Positions 45,751 to 58,566 of a stretch of DNA of 64,000 bases are shown piece by piece. Each line of letters begins with the position of its first letter. Within the stretch, counting starts at the first letter, position 1. The DNA comes from Hsuehochloa calcarea (taxonomy: Eukaryota; Streptophyta; Magnoliopsida; Poales; Poaceae): positions 28,945,232-29,009,231 of the forward strand of contig CM070599.1 of the NCBI GenBank assembly GCA_036346395.1, written 5' to 3'. The notes beneath the pieces were generated by a model. The model was given only the letters and a program-made list of their open reading frames with translations. It did no database searches and was not told the DNA's origin. A program made the position numbers and the translations under genes.

Positions 45751-46593
45751 GAGGGTCGCTTCGCCGGCGCGGAGAGCGGGGGCACCGGGACGGGGCCCGT
45801 GAGGTTTCCCCCAAATCCTTCGCCCCGGGAGGGCGGATCGAGAGGGATGCCTCGGCTTCGGGTTCGCCGACGGCGCGGAGAGGGTCGGATATGCGCGCGC
45901 GTGCGCCACCAAATCCGCCGCCGCGCAGCAGCGCCGCTTCCTCTTCACCGGCGTGAGGCGGTGGGGAGGAAAGGAAGGGAAAGGGAAATGCGGGGTCGCG
46001 GAGGCTAGGGTTTTAACTCGGGCTCGTCTCGGAGAAATGGAGATGGCACGAGACGAGCCAGGTATACGAGGTGCGTGCGTGCGTGCGGCTTGGACCGGGC
46101 ACTTAACTCAAGACTCAGGCCTGGGAATGGGCTGTAACCCAACCCAATTGTCCGAGTCGAAGGACCCGGTGGGGACTCGGATCTGGTGCAGCCGTATCTG
46201 TGACTGCAACATAAGCAGTCGTAGCTATCTAGACCATCCAAGATGCAACAAACGTGTAGGATTAGCTTGCCCCAACTTTTCAATTTTCATCGTACCATTT
46301 TTTCTCCTTTACTCACAATACTAGCACTAGTAACAAAAAAACAAAAACTTCTATCCTTCTGCCGGCGGCACACTTGCGTCCATGTCAGAATAGTCTAATA
46401 TGCAGCTCTTGACTTGACATACACATGACATATCCTGGCGCTCGTGCGGGTGCTGGGAGACGGTTGTGGCTTCCCCCGGCGACGGTGGAGGCCGGTGGCT
46501 CCATGACCTCTCCTTCCCCCTCTCTCTGCTTCGGTTCGGTGAGCACATATGTAAACGAGAGCTGAAAACGAGTGTCGGAGTGTATCTATTGAA

Positions 46594-49500
46594 ATCGAAG
46601 GAGTGAGATTCTTGGCAAATCTTATCCTCCTTAATTCAGCAAGTTTGGATGTGATACTTGGCATGAATTGGTTATTCCAACACTTGGAACAAATCGACTG
46701 TGCCAAGAAATTCATCTCCCTCACAAGTACATCCGGCGTGCAAGTCGGAATTGCGCCAAAACTGTTTGAACCGCATATTTTCGCGCTTGAAGCAAATCCG
46801 GCTCCAGAGATTCATGAAGTTCAAGTGGTGTGTGATTTCGCTGATGTTTTCCCCAAAAATTTGCCTAGGATGCCTCAAGTCTGAGACATCGAGTTCGTTA
46901 TCGAGTTGCTGCCTCGTACCGCCCCGATTTGAAGAGATCGTATCGGATGCCCCGAATGAATTGGGAGAGTTTAAGAAGCAACTTGGTGAACTTCAAGAGA
47001 AGAGTTTTATCCGCCCAAGCTCATCACCGTGAGGTTGTCCTGAGATCTTTATGAAAAGAAGGACAAAACTCTACGGTTGTGTGTCGATTACCTTCCGTTG
47101 AATGCAGTGACGGTAAAGAACAAGTACCCATTGCCCCGAATTAACGACATTTTCGATCAATTGACCGGAGCGCAGGTATTCTCCAAGATTGATCTGAGAT
47201 TGGGCTATCACCAAGTCCGAATCAGATTTGAAGATATTCCGAAGATGACTTTCTCTACTCGTTACGGACTGGACGAGTACACCGTCGTATCTTCGACAAC
47301 AAATGCCCCTGCCTGTTCATGAATCTTATGAATATGGTATTCATGGAGTATTTGGACAAGTTTGTGGTAATCTTCATTGATGATATCATCATCTACTCGA
47401 AGAATGATAAAGAGCATGCTGAACATCTGAAGCTAGTGTTGGGAATACTGCGTGAGCACCAGCTTTATGCGAAGTTTAGCAAATACGAGTTCTGGTTGGG
47501 AGAAGTAGCATTCTTGGGCCATGTTCTCTCAGCAGGAGTCATAGTCGTGAACTCTCTCATGGGGTCAACCCAAGTCAGTAACCGACGTGAGGAGTTTTCT
47601 CGATTTGGCAGGCTACTATCGTCACTTTATCGAGAACTTCTCCAAGATCGTGAAGCCGATGACGGAGTTTCTCAAGAAATATAAGAAGTAGGTGTGGTCC
47701 ACTGCTTGTGAGGAAATTTTCCAAGAACTCAAAAAGAGGTTGACCATAGCTCCTGTTCTTGTCCTTCCCGATGTCCACCAAAATTTCGATATCTTCTGCG
47801 ATGCTTCTCGTCAAGGACTCGGGTGTGTTCTTATGCAAGAAGGCAAAATAGTGGCATATGCATCAAGACAATTAAGATCCCATGAGCTCAATTATCCAAC
47901 CCATGACTTGGAACTAGCTGCAGTGGTCCATGCACTGAAGATTTAGCAACATTACCTGATCGGTAATCGTTGCGAGGTGTTTTCGGACCACAAGAGTTTG
48001 AAATATCTTTTCACCCAACCGGATTTGAACCTTAGTCAAAGAAGGTGGTTGGAGTTGATAAAAAATTATGATATGAGTCTCCATTATCATCCGGGCAAAG
48101 CAAATGTGGTTGCCGACGCACTCAGTCGAAAGGTTTATTGCAATACATTGATGCTCAAGGAGCAACAACCGCCCTTCATGAAGAGTTTCAGCGGCTCAAC
48201 TTGGAAGTAGTTGAGCATGGTTTCCTCGCTGCCATGGAGGTGTGACCCACCTTGAAAAATCATATCAAGGCTGCTCAGCAATCAGACAAAGGAGTAGGTC
48301 AAATCAAGCAGAATGTCAAGAGCGGGACAACCACGTGCTTCTCGAAGATGACCATGGCATTGTGTGGTTTAGATAGCGCCTGGTGGTTCCAAAGGACAAG
48401 GAAATGCAGAATTTAATCCTCCACGAAGCCCATGATTCTCCTATATCCATTCATCCCGGAGCTACAAAGATGTATCAAGATCTCGTCAGAGGTTCTGGTG
48501 GACCCAAATGAAGCGAGAGGTCGCAAGGTTCGTTGATGAGTGCGACGTATCTCGTCGTGTGAAGGCCGAACATCAATGTCCAGCGGGTTTGCTACAACCC
48601 TTGTAAGTGCCTGAATGGAAGTGAAATTAATCGGTATGGATTTTATCACTGGTCTACCCCGAACTTCAAAAGTAAATGATGTCATTTAGGTTGTCATTGA
48701 TTGACTGGCTAAAGTGGCACACTTCCTACCTGTCAAGACTGATCTTCGTGTGGATCTTTTAGCGGATCTCTACCGCATCGTGAGTTTGCATGGTGTGCCC
48801 AAAACGATTATTTCTGATCGTTGTTCACTCTTCACCTCTCGGTTTTGGAATGGTTTGCAAGAGACTGTGGAAACTCATCTTTCCTTCAGCACCACGTACC
48901 ATCCAAAAACCGATGGCCAAACGGAGAGAGTCAATCAAATCCTTGAAGACATGCTCTGTGCTTGTATTCTTTTCTATAGGAAGACTTGGGAGAAATGCTT
49001 GTCGTTCACCGAGTTCTCCTACAACAACAGATTTCAAGCTAGTCTCGGTATGGCATCATTTGAAGCCTTATATGAGAGGAGATGTAGAATCTGTTGAATT
49101 GATCGGAGACCAGCGAAATACCATTCTTTGGGCCGGACTCGATCAATGAGGCTGAAAGTCAAGTTCGGTTGATTCAAGACCGGTTACGCACAGCTCAATC
49201 GAGGCAAAAGAGCTTTGTGGATTGCCGTCATCGCTAGTTGAGATTCGAGCCTGATGACTTTGTTTATCTCAAAGTATCTCATCTAAAAGGACATCAATGT
49301 TTTGACGTCAAAGGCAAGTTAGCTCCTTGATATGTTAGGCCTTACCGCATTATCGAGAATAAAGGAGTTGTTGCCTATAAGTTGGAATTATCTGCCACAC
49401 TTTCGGAGGTACACAATGTTTTCCACATATCCCAGTTAAAGAAATATCTTCGTGTTCCAACTGAGGAAGCTCCATTGGAAGGTATTGATGTACAAGAAGA

Positions 49501-49660
49501 TTTGACCTACAAGGAGCATCCTTTTCGCATTCTTGAAGAAACTAAACACGAGCAAGGAATCGTGCCATAAAATTCCTTAAAGTTCAATGAAAAATCATAC
49601 CGATGATAAGGCAACTTGGGAACGGGAGGGTCGCCTTTGTGCGAACTGCCCATCTTTCTT
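46594..49660 (+). pseudogene. Ty3/gypsy chromovirus pol, 5'-truncated and frameshifted
   Basis: The reading begins inside the protease (VRFLANLILL, LDVILGMNWLFQHLE at ~46603-46690), then RT (LCVDYLPLNAVTVKNKYPLP at ~47077; FIDDIIIYSKND near 47376 is the catalytic box), RNase H (FDIFCDASRQGLGCVLMQEG near 47790; HYHPGKANVVADALSRKVY near 48090) and integrase (GVPKTIISDRCSLFTSRFW near 48795, then TTYHPKTDGQTERVNQILED). The C-terminus (HNVFHISQLKKYLRVPTEE near 49410, and a decayed ATWERE-like tail near 49610) is of the chromodomain-bearing Tekay/Del kind. Many stops and indels break it up. Gag, primer site and 5' LTR are absent from the window, so the element is truncated at about 46590. Confidence 0.88.
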
Positions 49661-49695
49661 TTCCGAGTGAACAGAATCTCGGGACGAGATTCTTG

Positions 49696-49708
49696 TAGGG
49701 GGGAGATT
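49696..49708 (+). other. Polypurine tract of the gypsy element
   Basis: TAGGGGGGAGATT immediately precedes the TGTAACATC start of the LTR. Confidence 0.75.
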
Positions 49709-52700
49709 TGTAACATCTCAAAACCGATTTATGTTTCAAATGTATAAAAATGAGAAGAAATTAAAATTTTTGATGCATCATGTTGTTATTTAAATTTTCT
49801 GGATTTTATTTCTAAGGTTTTATTGATTTCAAAAACTTAATTCTTAAATTTACTAGAAGAATAACTCTTTGAAACTTTTAAAGAAAATCTTGTGATAATA
49901 ATCTATAATTATTTTTCATAGGTTATGGATCTATAATTTTTAGATTTTATTTTCTATTTTAAAATAGTCGGTCAAACCTGTCAAATCCTAGTCAAACCCC
50001 TAAATCAGATAATTGAAAGAATTTTATAGAAAATTGTGCTTTATGAAAAACTTTGTAAAACTTACACAAGGTTGTTCTTAGATCCAATAGGCTCCTGTAA
50101 AGATTTCATAATTTCTAGAGTTGCGAAACTCTACCTAAAAATTCCCTTTCTCTCAGCCTATTTATCATAAACCAGATTCTACTGTTCATCCGACCGGACC
50201 CGACCTCTGGTCCGACCGAGCCGATTCGACTCGATCGAACCACCTAACCTAACAACCCAGTCGCTCTCACCTTGCCACTGGCCGGTGGGCCCTGTCGCCA
50301 GTGCGTCGTCTCCACGCCACGACGTGCTCGTCGCCAGCATCGCCGGGAGACACCATGGCGTCGTCGTCACCGCATCATCCCCAACCGCTCGCTCCCGGTT
50401 TGAGACTATTTTCCTATTGTTTGGCCACGTCTCCTGCGCTCACCCATGCTCCCATCCCTCACGTCCCCTCGGCGCGTCCACACCGAGCGCCATGAGTCGA
50501 GCTCACTGTGGAGCTCCCTCTCCTCACGCTCTCCGTCGGGCTAGTTATAAAGTAGCTTGAGCCCTTTCTTTCCTCCTTTTCACCACCCCAAGCATCACCA
50601 TTCCTTCCCCTACCTTCGTCCCTACTCAATTGAGCTATAAACCGAGGAAGAGCTGAAGCTCTAACTCACGGCCGGCGCGCCACCACTGCATCGCCGATGT
50701 TCCTGTGCGGTTTTTTCCTTCATTTCTACTTCAGAATATGCTCTTAAACACAAGGATCCTTTCCACTAACTCAATTTCATCATTTGTCCTCAGGAACCGA
50801 CGCGATTTGAAATTCCTCAACTCGGGCCGTAAACCGTCGCCTTCGTCCCCATCTCGGTAGGTCGCTCCATCCTTCGATTTCTTGCTCTGGCACCATCTAT
50901 GAGTCTCACGTGAGCTTCCTGTACCCCTCATGTTTCTCCTTGTAGCCCGAGGCGACCTCTTCGCGTGGAGTTGCTCACGCCGCTTCTGGTCCTCGCCGCT
51001 AAGTCAACTCCGGCCACCCCAACTCTCCGCGTCACTTTGGTAGCTTCCTTGACCCCCCTAGTGCTCATGCTTGCGCTAGTTCATTAAGGGCGCAACCGAT
51101 TTTGTTGTTGCCATGATTGGCCGAGCACCACCGCCGCCAAACACCACCGCGTCGCCGCTTCGGTCAACGTCCGTCGAGGTCCCGGCTACCCTTAGCTTCG
51201 CTTGAACCTCAGGAACCCGTTTTGGTCCTTGGCCAGCGCTGCCATAGCCTTAGCCGCCGGTGATTGGCCGGAGAAACTTCATGATGCAGGCTCTCTCGCT
51301 TGTCGGGAGTTCGACCGTCTTGTAGCTCAGGATTAGGGCAAATCCCTGTCATTAAGGTGGCTAATTAATGCTTAGCTTAATGAACGGCGGTTTAGTTATT
51401 CTGTTGTCTCAATGACGTGTTGGCCCCTGGAATAGAAATCCGGGTCATTAATGCTTTGATTTTCGCACCGAGTCACTGTCGCGTGGGCCCAATGCCTTTA
51501 ACGGCACATTGATTCCACCGTGCGAGCCAAAACCCTATGCTGTGGACTTCGGTCCACACACACTGTTTTATATACTGTGTCAATGACACGTAGGTCCTAC
51601 CTATAAGGTTTTGGAAAGTACGCCTATGGCTACGAGGATAATACGCTTTCCATATTCGGAAAACATAAACCTCAACAAGGACGATACGCTTTTCATATAT
51701 GGAAAATGTAAACCTCTTAAGAACAACAGAGGATACATTTTCTTGGTTAGGAGGCATATTTTTCAATTTAATTAGAATTTCTAAACCCAACCAAAATGAA
51801 TCTTTAATAACTTTTGCTAGGTAACTCCAAATTTGATTATTCAAAATTTGTTAGCTTCATTTTTAAATGAAATTTAATATAAAAATGGTTTGGACCATGA
51901 TTCTATCTCATAAAATACTGTTAGCAAAATTACTTTCGGATTAGTATTACTGTTGTACTAAAAAAGTTGTTAAACTCCAAATGGAGTGAAATCAATTTTG
52001 TTGGATTCCTCTGTTAGTGTAATTTATTTTAAATTAGGTTTTGAATATATTTATATCTCTAAAAATCTTGTTTTGCAAATAATTTTTGCACTACTTTCAT
52101 GACTTTAAAAATTCATAAGAAATTCATTTTAGTTCCAAATGAGGTGAATAAATTTTTTTGTTCATCCCATGTGGTTCTCTGTCTACCATAAAATTTCATT
52201 AGTCACCACCTTTCTAGAAATTTCCACGAAAAATTAGGTTTCGGGTGAACAATACCCGAGCCCTATTTTTCCTGATTTTATTTTCAACATAATTGTTTTG
52301 TCTACAACTTTTGCATGCAAGATCCAAATAAAATGATTTTTATCGATAAATTAATTTAAAATTATGCTCTACCTTGTGTGTAAATTTCATGCTTTTTTGA
52401 TGATTTTAAATTTTTGAGTTTATTCGGCGTTATCCGTTCTTATTGGTTCTTTTCGATTCTTTCGCTATGCTTCAATGATTCGATCATATACGAGAGTGAT
52501 CCTCTGCAGCAAGTTGAACATCTCCAACAAGGCAAGCAGCCCCCCTTTAGTCATCTTGATCCTATTACTTTCGTTACAAAATATCTTGTTTGCAACTTGT
52601 ATGTATGCATGTTCTATTTGAATGATTACTTTTCGTTAGTGGTAGTTATTCCTATTAGATGCATGATCTATATTAAATTTTACCTCTTACACTAGCGCTA

Positions 52701-54628
52701 AGTTATTATCCCCGCTGATGTTAGTGCTCGGTGGATGTTATAGAGTCTATACATGTTTACACAAATGGATGCCTAGCCATTATTAGATTCCGATAGAATT
52801 GGGCGGTTATCGACTTTGTCAATAACCTTGACCATATAAATACTTTAATCATGCTATGTCCAGCACCATTTGCTATATTAGTCTGAAAACTAAAAATGCA
52901 AACAAAACGATTTGGACTCGGGCAAATAGTTGTTGGTGTGGTTATTGGGTGTGTGGCTCGTGCCCGAGTTTGCAAGAACCGAATTACTTGTGTCACTGAT
53001 CCAAGCGCTTTTGTGTGCTAACCACATGAGAGGGATATGATACCTCTCTTAATTTAGTACTTTGGCGTGTGTTAGCTCCGAGTCGTAGGGAGGTTGTGTG
53101 TGTTGTATTGTGTGAAAAAAGAAATGTTCTGTGTGTGGGGTGTGCGGTGGTGGAGTTCTTGGTAGGTTCTCCACCTCGAGGAGCATCGGTAAGTTTTCTC
53201 TCTACCGGTGACTCCGACACAACGTATGGATGTCCATCCATATGGGCGACTCGTAGTTAATACATTAGATTGGAAACATCTCGTAGGACTTAGTCTTGTC
53301 GGCATATCTTAGGAAGTGTGCTTTTCCCGGAGGCAAAAGTGGTTGTCTAGCGTGTGGGTACATTAGTACACCCCTGCAGGGTATAATCTATTTGAATATC
53401 CTCGTCCTAGGTTATGGACATGCCTGGTTAGGTCGTGTAAGAATTAGATCAATATGTTATTGTGGCTGTTGGGAAGTCACTTCCAGGATGTTATTATGTT
53501 CCTAAATGTCGTCTAATATTGTTTACTCGCTGTTATTTAAAGTATCAAAAATATTTATTGGCAATGGCATTTACGGTTTATCGTTTCACGTGTTTTCGAC
53601 AAAGTTGATCTTTGTCGAGGCGTAATCATCGGCCGGCGAGTGGAGGTGGCCTCGACCATAATTTTGATCGGACCGACCGATTCGAAAGTGAGAATTGGTG
53701 GACAAAAATAGAGTCGTAGGCAAGAGAGGGATTCTATTGCACTTGGTCTCATAATTTTGAGTCTCGATCAAAAGATCTATTGGTTTGAAAATTCCGGAGG
53801 TTTTGATTTTTGAGAGAGAAAACGGCTAAGTCGGTGGTGGTCGGCCGCCCATAGGTATGATCGACCACTTTGAGCTGTCGGCCAAGTTTTCACTTTGATA
53901 AATCGCCGATCATGGCGGCGTTGTTCGGTTGTTAGGTCAAAGTCATGAGTTTGGGGCATATATGTTGCATGATGCATATTTTGACTAACATGGGTCAAGT
54001 TGTGAAGAACTTGTTTCCAAATTCGGTTTACTTGTCTATTGTTGTGCGGACTCACTTGCCATTTCAATCTATGACTTGTACTTCAAATGAAATATTGCTT
54101 TATACTGAAAATTGTTTATTGTAGTAGCCTTCATTTGATACATGAATGCATCTAAATATTATTTTGCTTGTAAGTCTTGCGAGTACAACTTTATACTCAA
54201 CCCGGTTGCTGTAAATTTCAGAGGAGGTTGATCCCAAGGGTCAATCATTGTGAGACTATTTACGAGGATGACGACTAACTCGGTGGGCTTTCGGCCAGGT
54301 TGCCTTGTGGGTAAGGGCAGCCAATCGGCTTTCTTTGTGCCATCTTATGGCTTTTGTTATTCCGATGCGTACTTGACTTTTATTATTGCTATTTGGCTGG
54401 TCGGCCGTAAGTATGAAAACTGAAGTTGTATCATGATTATGTGTAATCTTTTGAAACTACGATAATGTAATATTGTTGTATGGCTTTACTTTTGATATTG
54501 TTTTGTGAGGTGTATGTGTGCCACTCTTGGGAGGTACATAATACACCGAGGGTAGGATATTTGATTTATAATGCTAGAACCAATAGAATGGTTAAGTATT
54601 ACAAATTTAAATACCCCAGGTCCTCACA
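49709..54628 (+). repeat. 3' LTR of the gypsy chromovirus (~4.9 kb)
   Basis: It starts TGTAACATCTCAAAACCG directly after the polypurine tract and ends CCCAGGTCCTCACA, start and end typical of grass Tekay/RIRE3-like LTRs. A TATA box (GTTATAAAGTAG) at about 50542 suggests U3 of ~830 bp and a very long R-U5. A ~44-bp phrase (ATACGCTTTCCATATTCGG and variant) is tandemly duplicated at 51640-51715. Open frames inside have no family signature. There is no second LTR in the window to confirm the ends. Confidence 0.65.
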
Positions 54629-56590
54629 GTTAGTCAATGCCACGCCCAATTGACCGTAGCATAGCCACACCGTAGCCCTTATCACGCCGTCGCAAACCGA
54701 CATGGAGAGCATAGTGCATTTCTTCTCCTTGAGCAACAAGAGCATCGTTAGATTCTCTTTGGCATGTGGAAGGTAGTTTGAGCTTTAGTTTCTAGTTTAA
54801 GCCATGTAGGGTAGTTGCCTAGGTCCACAGTAGGCCCTCAAACCATCTCCCGTCGTGTCGTCGCCACCATTAGGGTCGCCTTGGGTTTGCACAGAGGATT
54901 TTCTTATGAAATTTGATTTTAAAAAGAAAAAGAAAATCCGACCGGACCCACCTGCCATGGATTTTTATTTTCTAAAGTTTCCTCTTGGGTCGGAGAACTC
55001 GTTCTCCTTCGTTTTAAATCCATATGATTTGTTTTTTACTTTGAAATCCTTCTAAATTCAAAATCTATCCAACTGTACCAAAATCATAATTTAAGGATTT
55101 TATTTGAATTTATTTGAGTTGTTGTGTATTTATTCAAAGTCGTTATTTAAGCTTAAATAGATTTCAATGTCGCCTAAGACTTCGCCACTGCTCGAGGACA
55201 AGATCAAGACCAAATAATATACACTGTTTAGTAAGGCATGTCCTTACAATCAACCATGTTGAACCTACTTTTTGAATGCAAATTACTTTGATTTAGAGTA
55301 TTACTTGCATGCTTATTATTATTTATGAAATAACATGTTAAATGTTGATACCTAGCTATGTCAAATGTTGTTATATACCATTCCCTTCCTTGATTGTTAC
55401 CACTTGGAAATAGGAGAATGTCATATTTGGGATTGTCTCGTCATACACGATTCGATTAAGGACCGAATCATGTGTCGTGTTTCTAAACTAATAAACCATG
55501 CAACTGCAGATCTAGTATGGGATAAATCTAACCAATTATTTTGCTCAATTTCTGGCATAAGCCCCGTGCATAGTGGTAGGTGGATCTCTATACGATTTCT
55601 ACCATGGAGAATTTCTAAATACGATTTCTATCATCGAAAAGGACAACATACTCCATAATAACAGAGGGTCCCTCATTGAAAATATGTCCTGTAATGGAGC
55701 ATTCTAAGGGTGCTCCGTAATGGTCACTGTCCCAGTGTTGAGTGGTTCCCCACTAGAGCGGGTTAAGTGTCGGGAGTGGGTATTAGAAAAGTCTTGTTAT
55801 GATCGTCTCCATCGCACGCCCAAAGAAGCGTGTCATGGTCAACATTATGAGTTTATTGTATCTTGTGGGTAAAGTTGTACAACCTTTGTAGAGTGTATAA
55901 TATGTTTGAATTGTCATGCCCCCGGTTATGGGTATTGTGCAGAAAGCCACACTTGGTTATTTTTTAATAAAATGTAGAATGAGGACATGTTAACATAACA
56001 ATGGTTGTAGCGATGATATAGGTGGATTGAATCACATGAGTAGTAATAGATGGATATAACCTTGCTTTATAATGAAACTTGCTTATAATCAGCACTTTTG
56101 TTTGAAGTTAAAATCACTAGGTCATAGGTTTGGAAATAATTATAGTATTTAAGGAAAACCTACTTTGTGCTAAAATAACCATAAGACACCCCTCCTTTGG
56201 AAAGTCTTTCATCTATTTTTGTTGTTGTTGTGAGGGCTTGCTGAATACTTTTGTACTCATTGTTGCTCAAATATGTGGATTCAGACTGAGACACTAAAGA
56301 CCCCGATATATGGATACTTCTATGTGTCCGACATTGGAACTGAAAATGGGGGAGATAACTAGGTCATAGCCCCGGTTGATTGCGTGTGGCTTATCACGGA
56401 GGCTCCTTTTAGTTTACTTATCTTCAGCTACTTTATACTCTTTTGAATTTGATGGCTTATCGGCATGTTATGTAAGAATTTGCCCTCAAGGCTTATTTCT
56501 AATTGTTAATGTAATATTAAGTACTCTTTTACGTCAACGCATGTATGGATATGATATTCGCCAATATTGTACTGTGTAAGCTAGCTGCTG
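54629..56590 (+). mobile_element. Older, related gypsy LTR fragment
   Basis: The sequence shares the order of landmarks of the preceding LTR, for example the phrase around GTATAATATGTTTGAATTG then GGTTATGGGTATTG (55888-55937), which matches GTATAATCTATTTGAATAT and GGTTATGGACATG (53381-53423). It is diverged and lacks the TGTAAC start. I read it as part of an older copy into whose sequence the chromovirus inserted. The right end is approximate. Confidence 0.45.
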
Positions 56591-57390
56591 ATCATAGGGC
56601 TAGCTCAGTATGCACAAAGGGTCTGGATGCAAATCCGGGCTCGACAACATGGGAGTGGTGGGGAGAACGGGGAAAGGAAAAAAGCAAAATTGAGAAAGGA
56701 ATATTAGCCCTCGGCCTTTTCCAATATGGGCATTATGGGTTGTCGTACATGCCAATCCACAATTGGCATCCCACTACAAACCTACATGTGGCCCATTTGA
56801 TCGTGAATTTTCATCGCGATCCAAATCTGGGGATCTCAAATGGTGATTAGTCAATGGCTCGCACCATCCAGTGATCATGGGCTATCAACCCATATGCCAT
56901 GGCATTCGATTTCATGTTCACTTAGGGCATCTACGAGTAGAGATAACTGATGTCCGTATACCCTTGTATGTTATTTAGAGACAAGACTTAAAAACAACTT
57001 CTATAATAGGTTGTCTCTTAAGTTGTCTCAATCTGACCTCATAATCTTTTAATTATTGTATTAAAATATTTGTTACGGACAACACCTCATACAATATTGT
57101 TATGGCTATCTATATCTTCTAATTTCATGGGCTTGGGTCATCTCTTCATCAAAAGATAGTTACTTGCCCTCTCCTTGTTCTTCATATGTGGCAGGACAAA
57201 GAAACAGTTGACATCATGCCTTTGTACATGCCCTAGGCGTGGCCAGTATTGCCCTTGTTAATAAGAGATGCTTATCTCCAAGGGCCTGTTTGGAACGCTG
57301 GAATAGAAAAAATACATACAAATAGAAAATAAATATTAATGACCTAATAATAATTCTTAACTAACATCTAACACTATATAATTTAATTAA
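56591..57390. other. Intergenic, no supported gene
   Basis: No gene is supported. GGGCCTGTTTGGAACG at 57282 resembles a MITE terminus, but no partner end was found. Confidence 0.4.
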
Positions 57391-57394
57391 CATT

Positions 57395-58080
57395 TTTAAT
57401 TTAAATTGCAATTGAAGCATTTAACTAAATGGATTATTTGAACTAAACACTAATTGATGCACCCTTCTTATCATTTCAACATTATGTTTTATTAGAGACA
57501 AAATTTTGTTTTGATAGAATTTCTATTAACATCTTCATATAATGAAATACCAAATAACTTAATCAATTAAAATATTATCATTACTATTATCATTTTAGTT
57601 ATGGACTAGGGCCTACATGCCATTGATATAACTATATTTTAATATAACTCCTAGTTAAATTTGACATAAAATTAAATGCTATTATCACACTAATCATTTT
57701 AAAATTAACATCTAATTAACTAAATTAATCATGTTGATTTGATCATTAATTAACATAATAAAAATGCAAATTATAGTTAAAGGTGTGATCTACTATTATT
57801 GAAATGTTAAATATTTAACTTATATTGCAAATGAAGTATATAACCAAATTAATTACTTTAGGTAAACACTAATTGATGTTTCATAACTTACAAGTGGGCC
57901 CTACTGATTATTTTAACAATTTGTATGTGCATAATTACATTTTAACTCGGACAAAAATTATTTTTTGGTAGAACCTCTAATTAATTTATTTATCCACTAA
58001 TTTAAAAATTGAAATTGCAAGTTGCTAATTGAACATGTATTAACTAATTAGCCTACTAACAAAATTTAAATAACTATTTA
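57395..58080. repeat. Degenerate ~415-bp direct duplication, AT-rich
   Basis: Two AT-rich stretches follow the same order of phrases: TTGCAATTGAAGCATTTAAC, ACACTAATTGATGCACC and GATAGAATTTCTATTAAC (57405-57530), then TTGCAAATGAAGTATATAAC, ACACTAATTGATGTTTC and GGTAGAACCTCTAATTAA (57823-57985). The offset is about 415 bp with heavy divergence. No terminal repeats were found. Confidence 0.55.
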
Positions 58081-58566
58081 ATTAGGTGGGGCCCTGTCAT
58101 TCACACACAAAGAGAGAAAAAGAGGGCAATAGAGCAGAGTAGCGGAACAGGGGAGGCGGGCATTATGGTGAGCACGGTGTCGACGGAGAATGAGGGGATA
58201 GCAACCGGTGGGGCAAAATGGAATGCCACGGGCAGGGCGAGCTCAAGGGTGTCGATGGCGCGGCGGAAGGTGGACTACAGTGGCAACGACGGTGTTGCGA
58301 TCATGGCAGTAGCGAGGGCAGTGGCTTCCTCCCAAGACTAGACATGTCACGAGCTTCTGGGGGTTGAGGGAAACTCACCGAGGAGGACGGTGGAGGCCGA
58401 GGGGTCCGCAGGAGTCCCGGCGATGAGAACCAATGGCAGTGCGACGAGGTCTATGCGGCGGTGGTGCTGCGGAGAAGGAGATAATAAGAGAGAGATGAGA
58501 AAGGATAGAGGAGGGTCAGGGGATGAAGAGGAGTTGGCTTGGGACTCGCCGACGAAGAAATGGCGG
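58081..58566. other. GC-rich segment beside the fold-back element
   Basis: A GC-rich block with short open frames on both strands (for example 58164-58340 plus, about 58 codons). No recognisable domain. It ends exactly where the inverted repeat of the next element begins. Confidence 0.35.

Larger units (their letters stand above)
41716..46010 (-). promoter_or_regulatory. GTE 5'UTR: leader exons, long intron and promoter
   Basis: Upstream of the GTE ATG the exon appears to begin at 41824, after an acceptor TGTTTTCCAG on the minus strand. A GC-rich non-coding first exon fits at about 46010-45753, starting near AAAACCCTAGCCTCC and ending ACCCTCAG before the donor GTTGGTTC (45752). The intron between (about 3.9 kb) holds a decayed hAT transposase and otherwise AT-rich sequence. 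This model is inferred from splice signals and composition only. Confidence 0.5.

Noticed and set aside
56595..56640. tRNA-like or SINE promoter boxes (TAGCTCAGTATG then GGATGCAAATCC)
   Set aside because: The boxes are only 24 bp apart start to start, too close for a tRNA gene or working SINE promoter, and no tRNA fold could be drawn.
58164..58340. 58-codon plus-strand frame starting MVSTVSTENEG
   Set aside because: Short, no similarity recognised and no splice or promoter support. It may be chance in a GC-rich patch.
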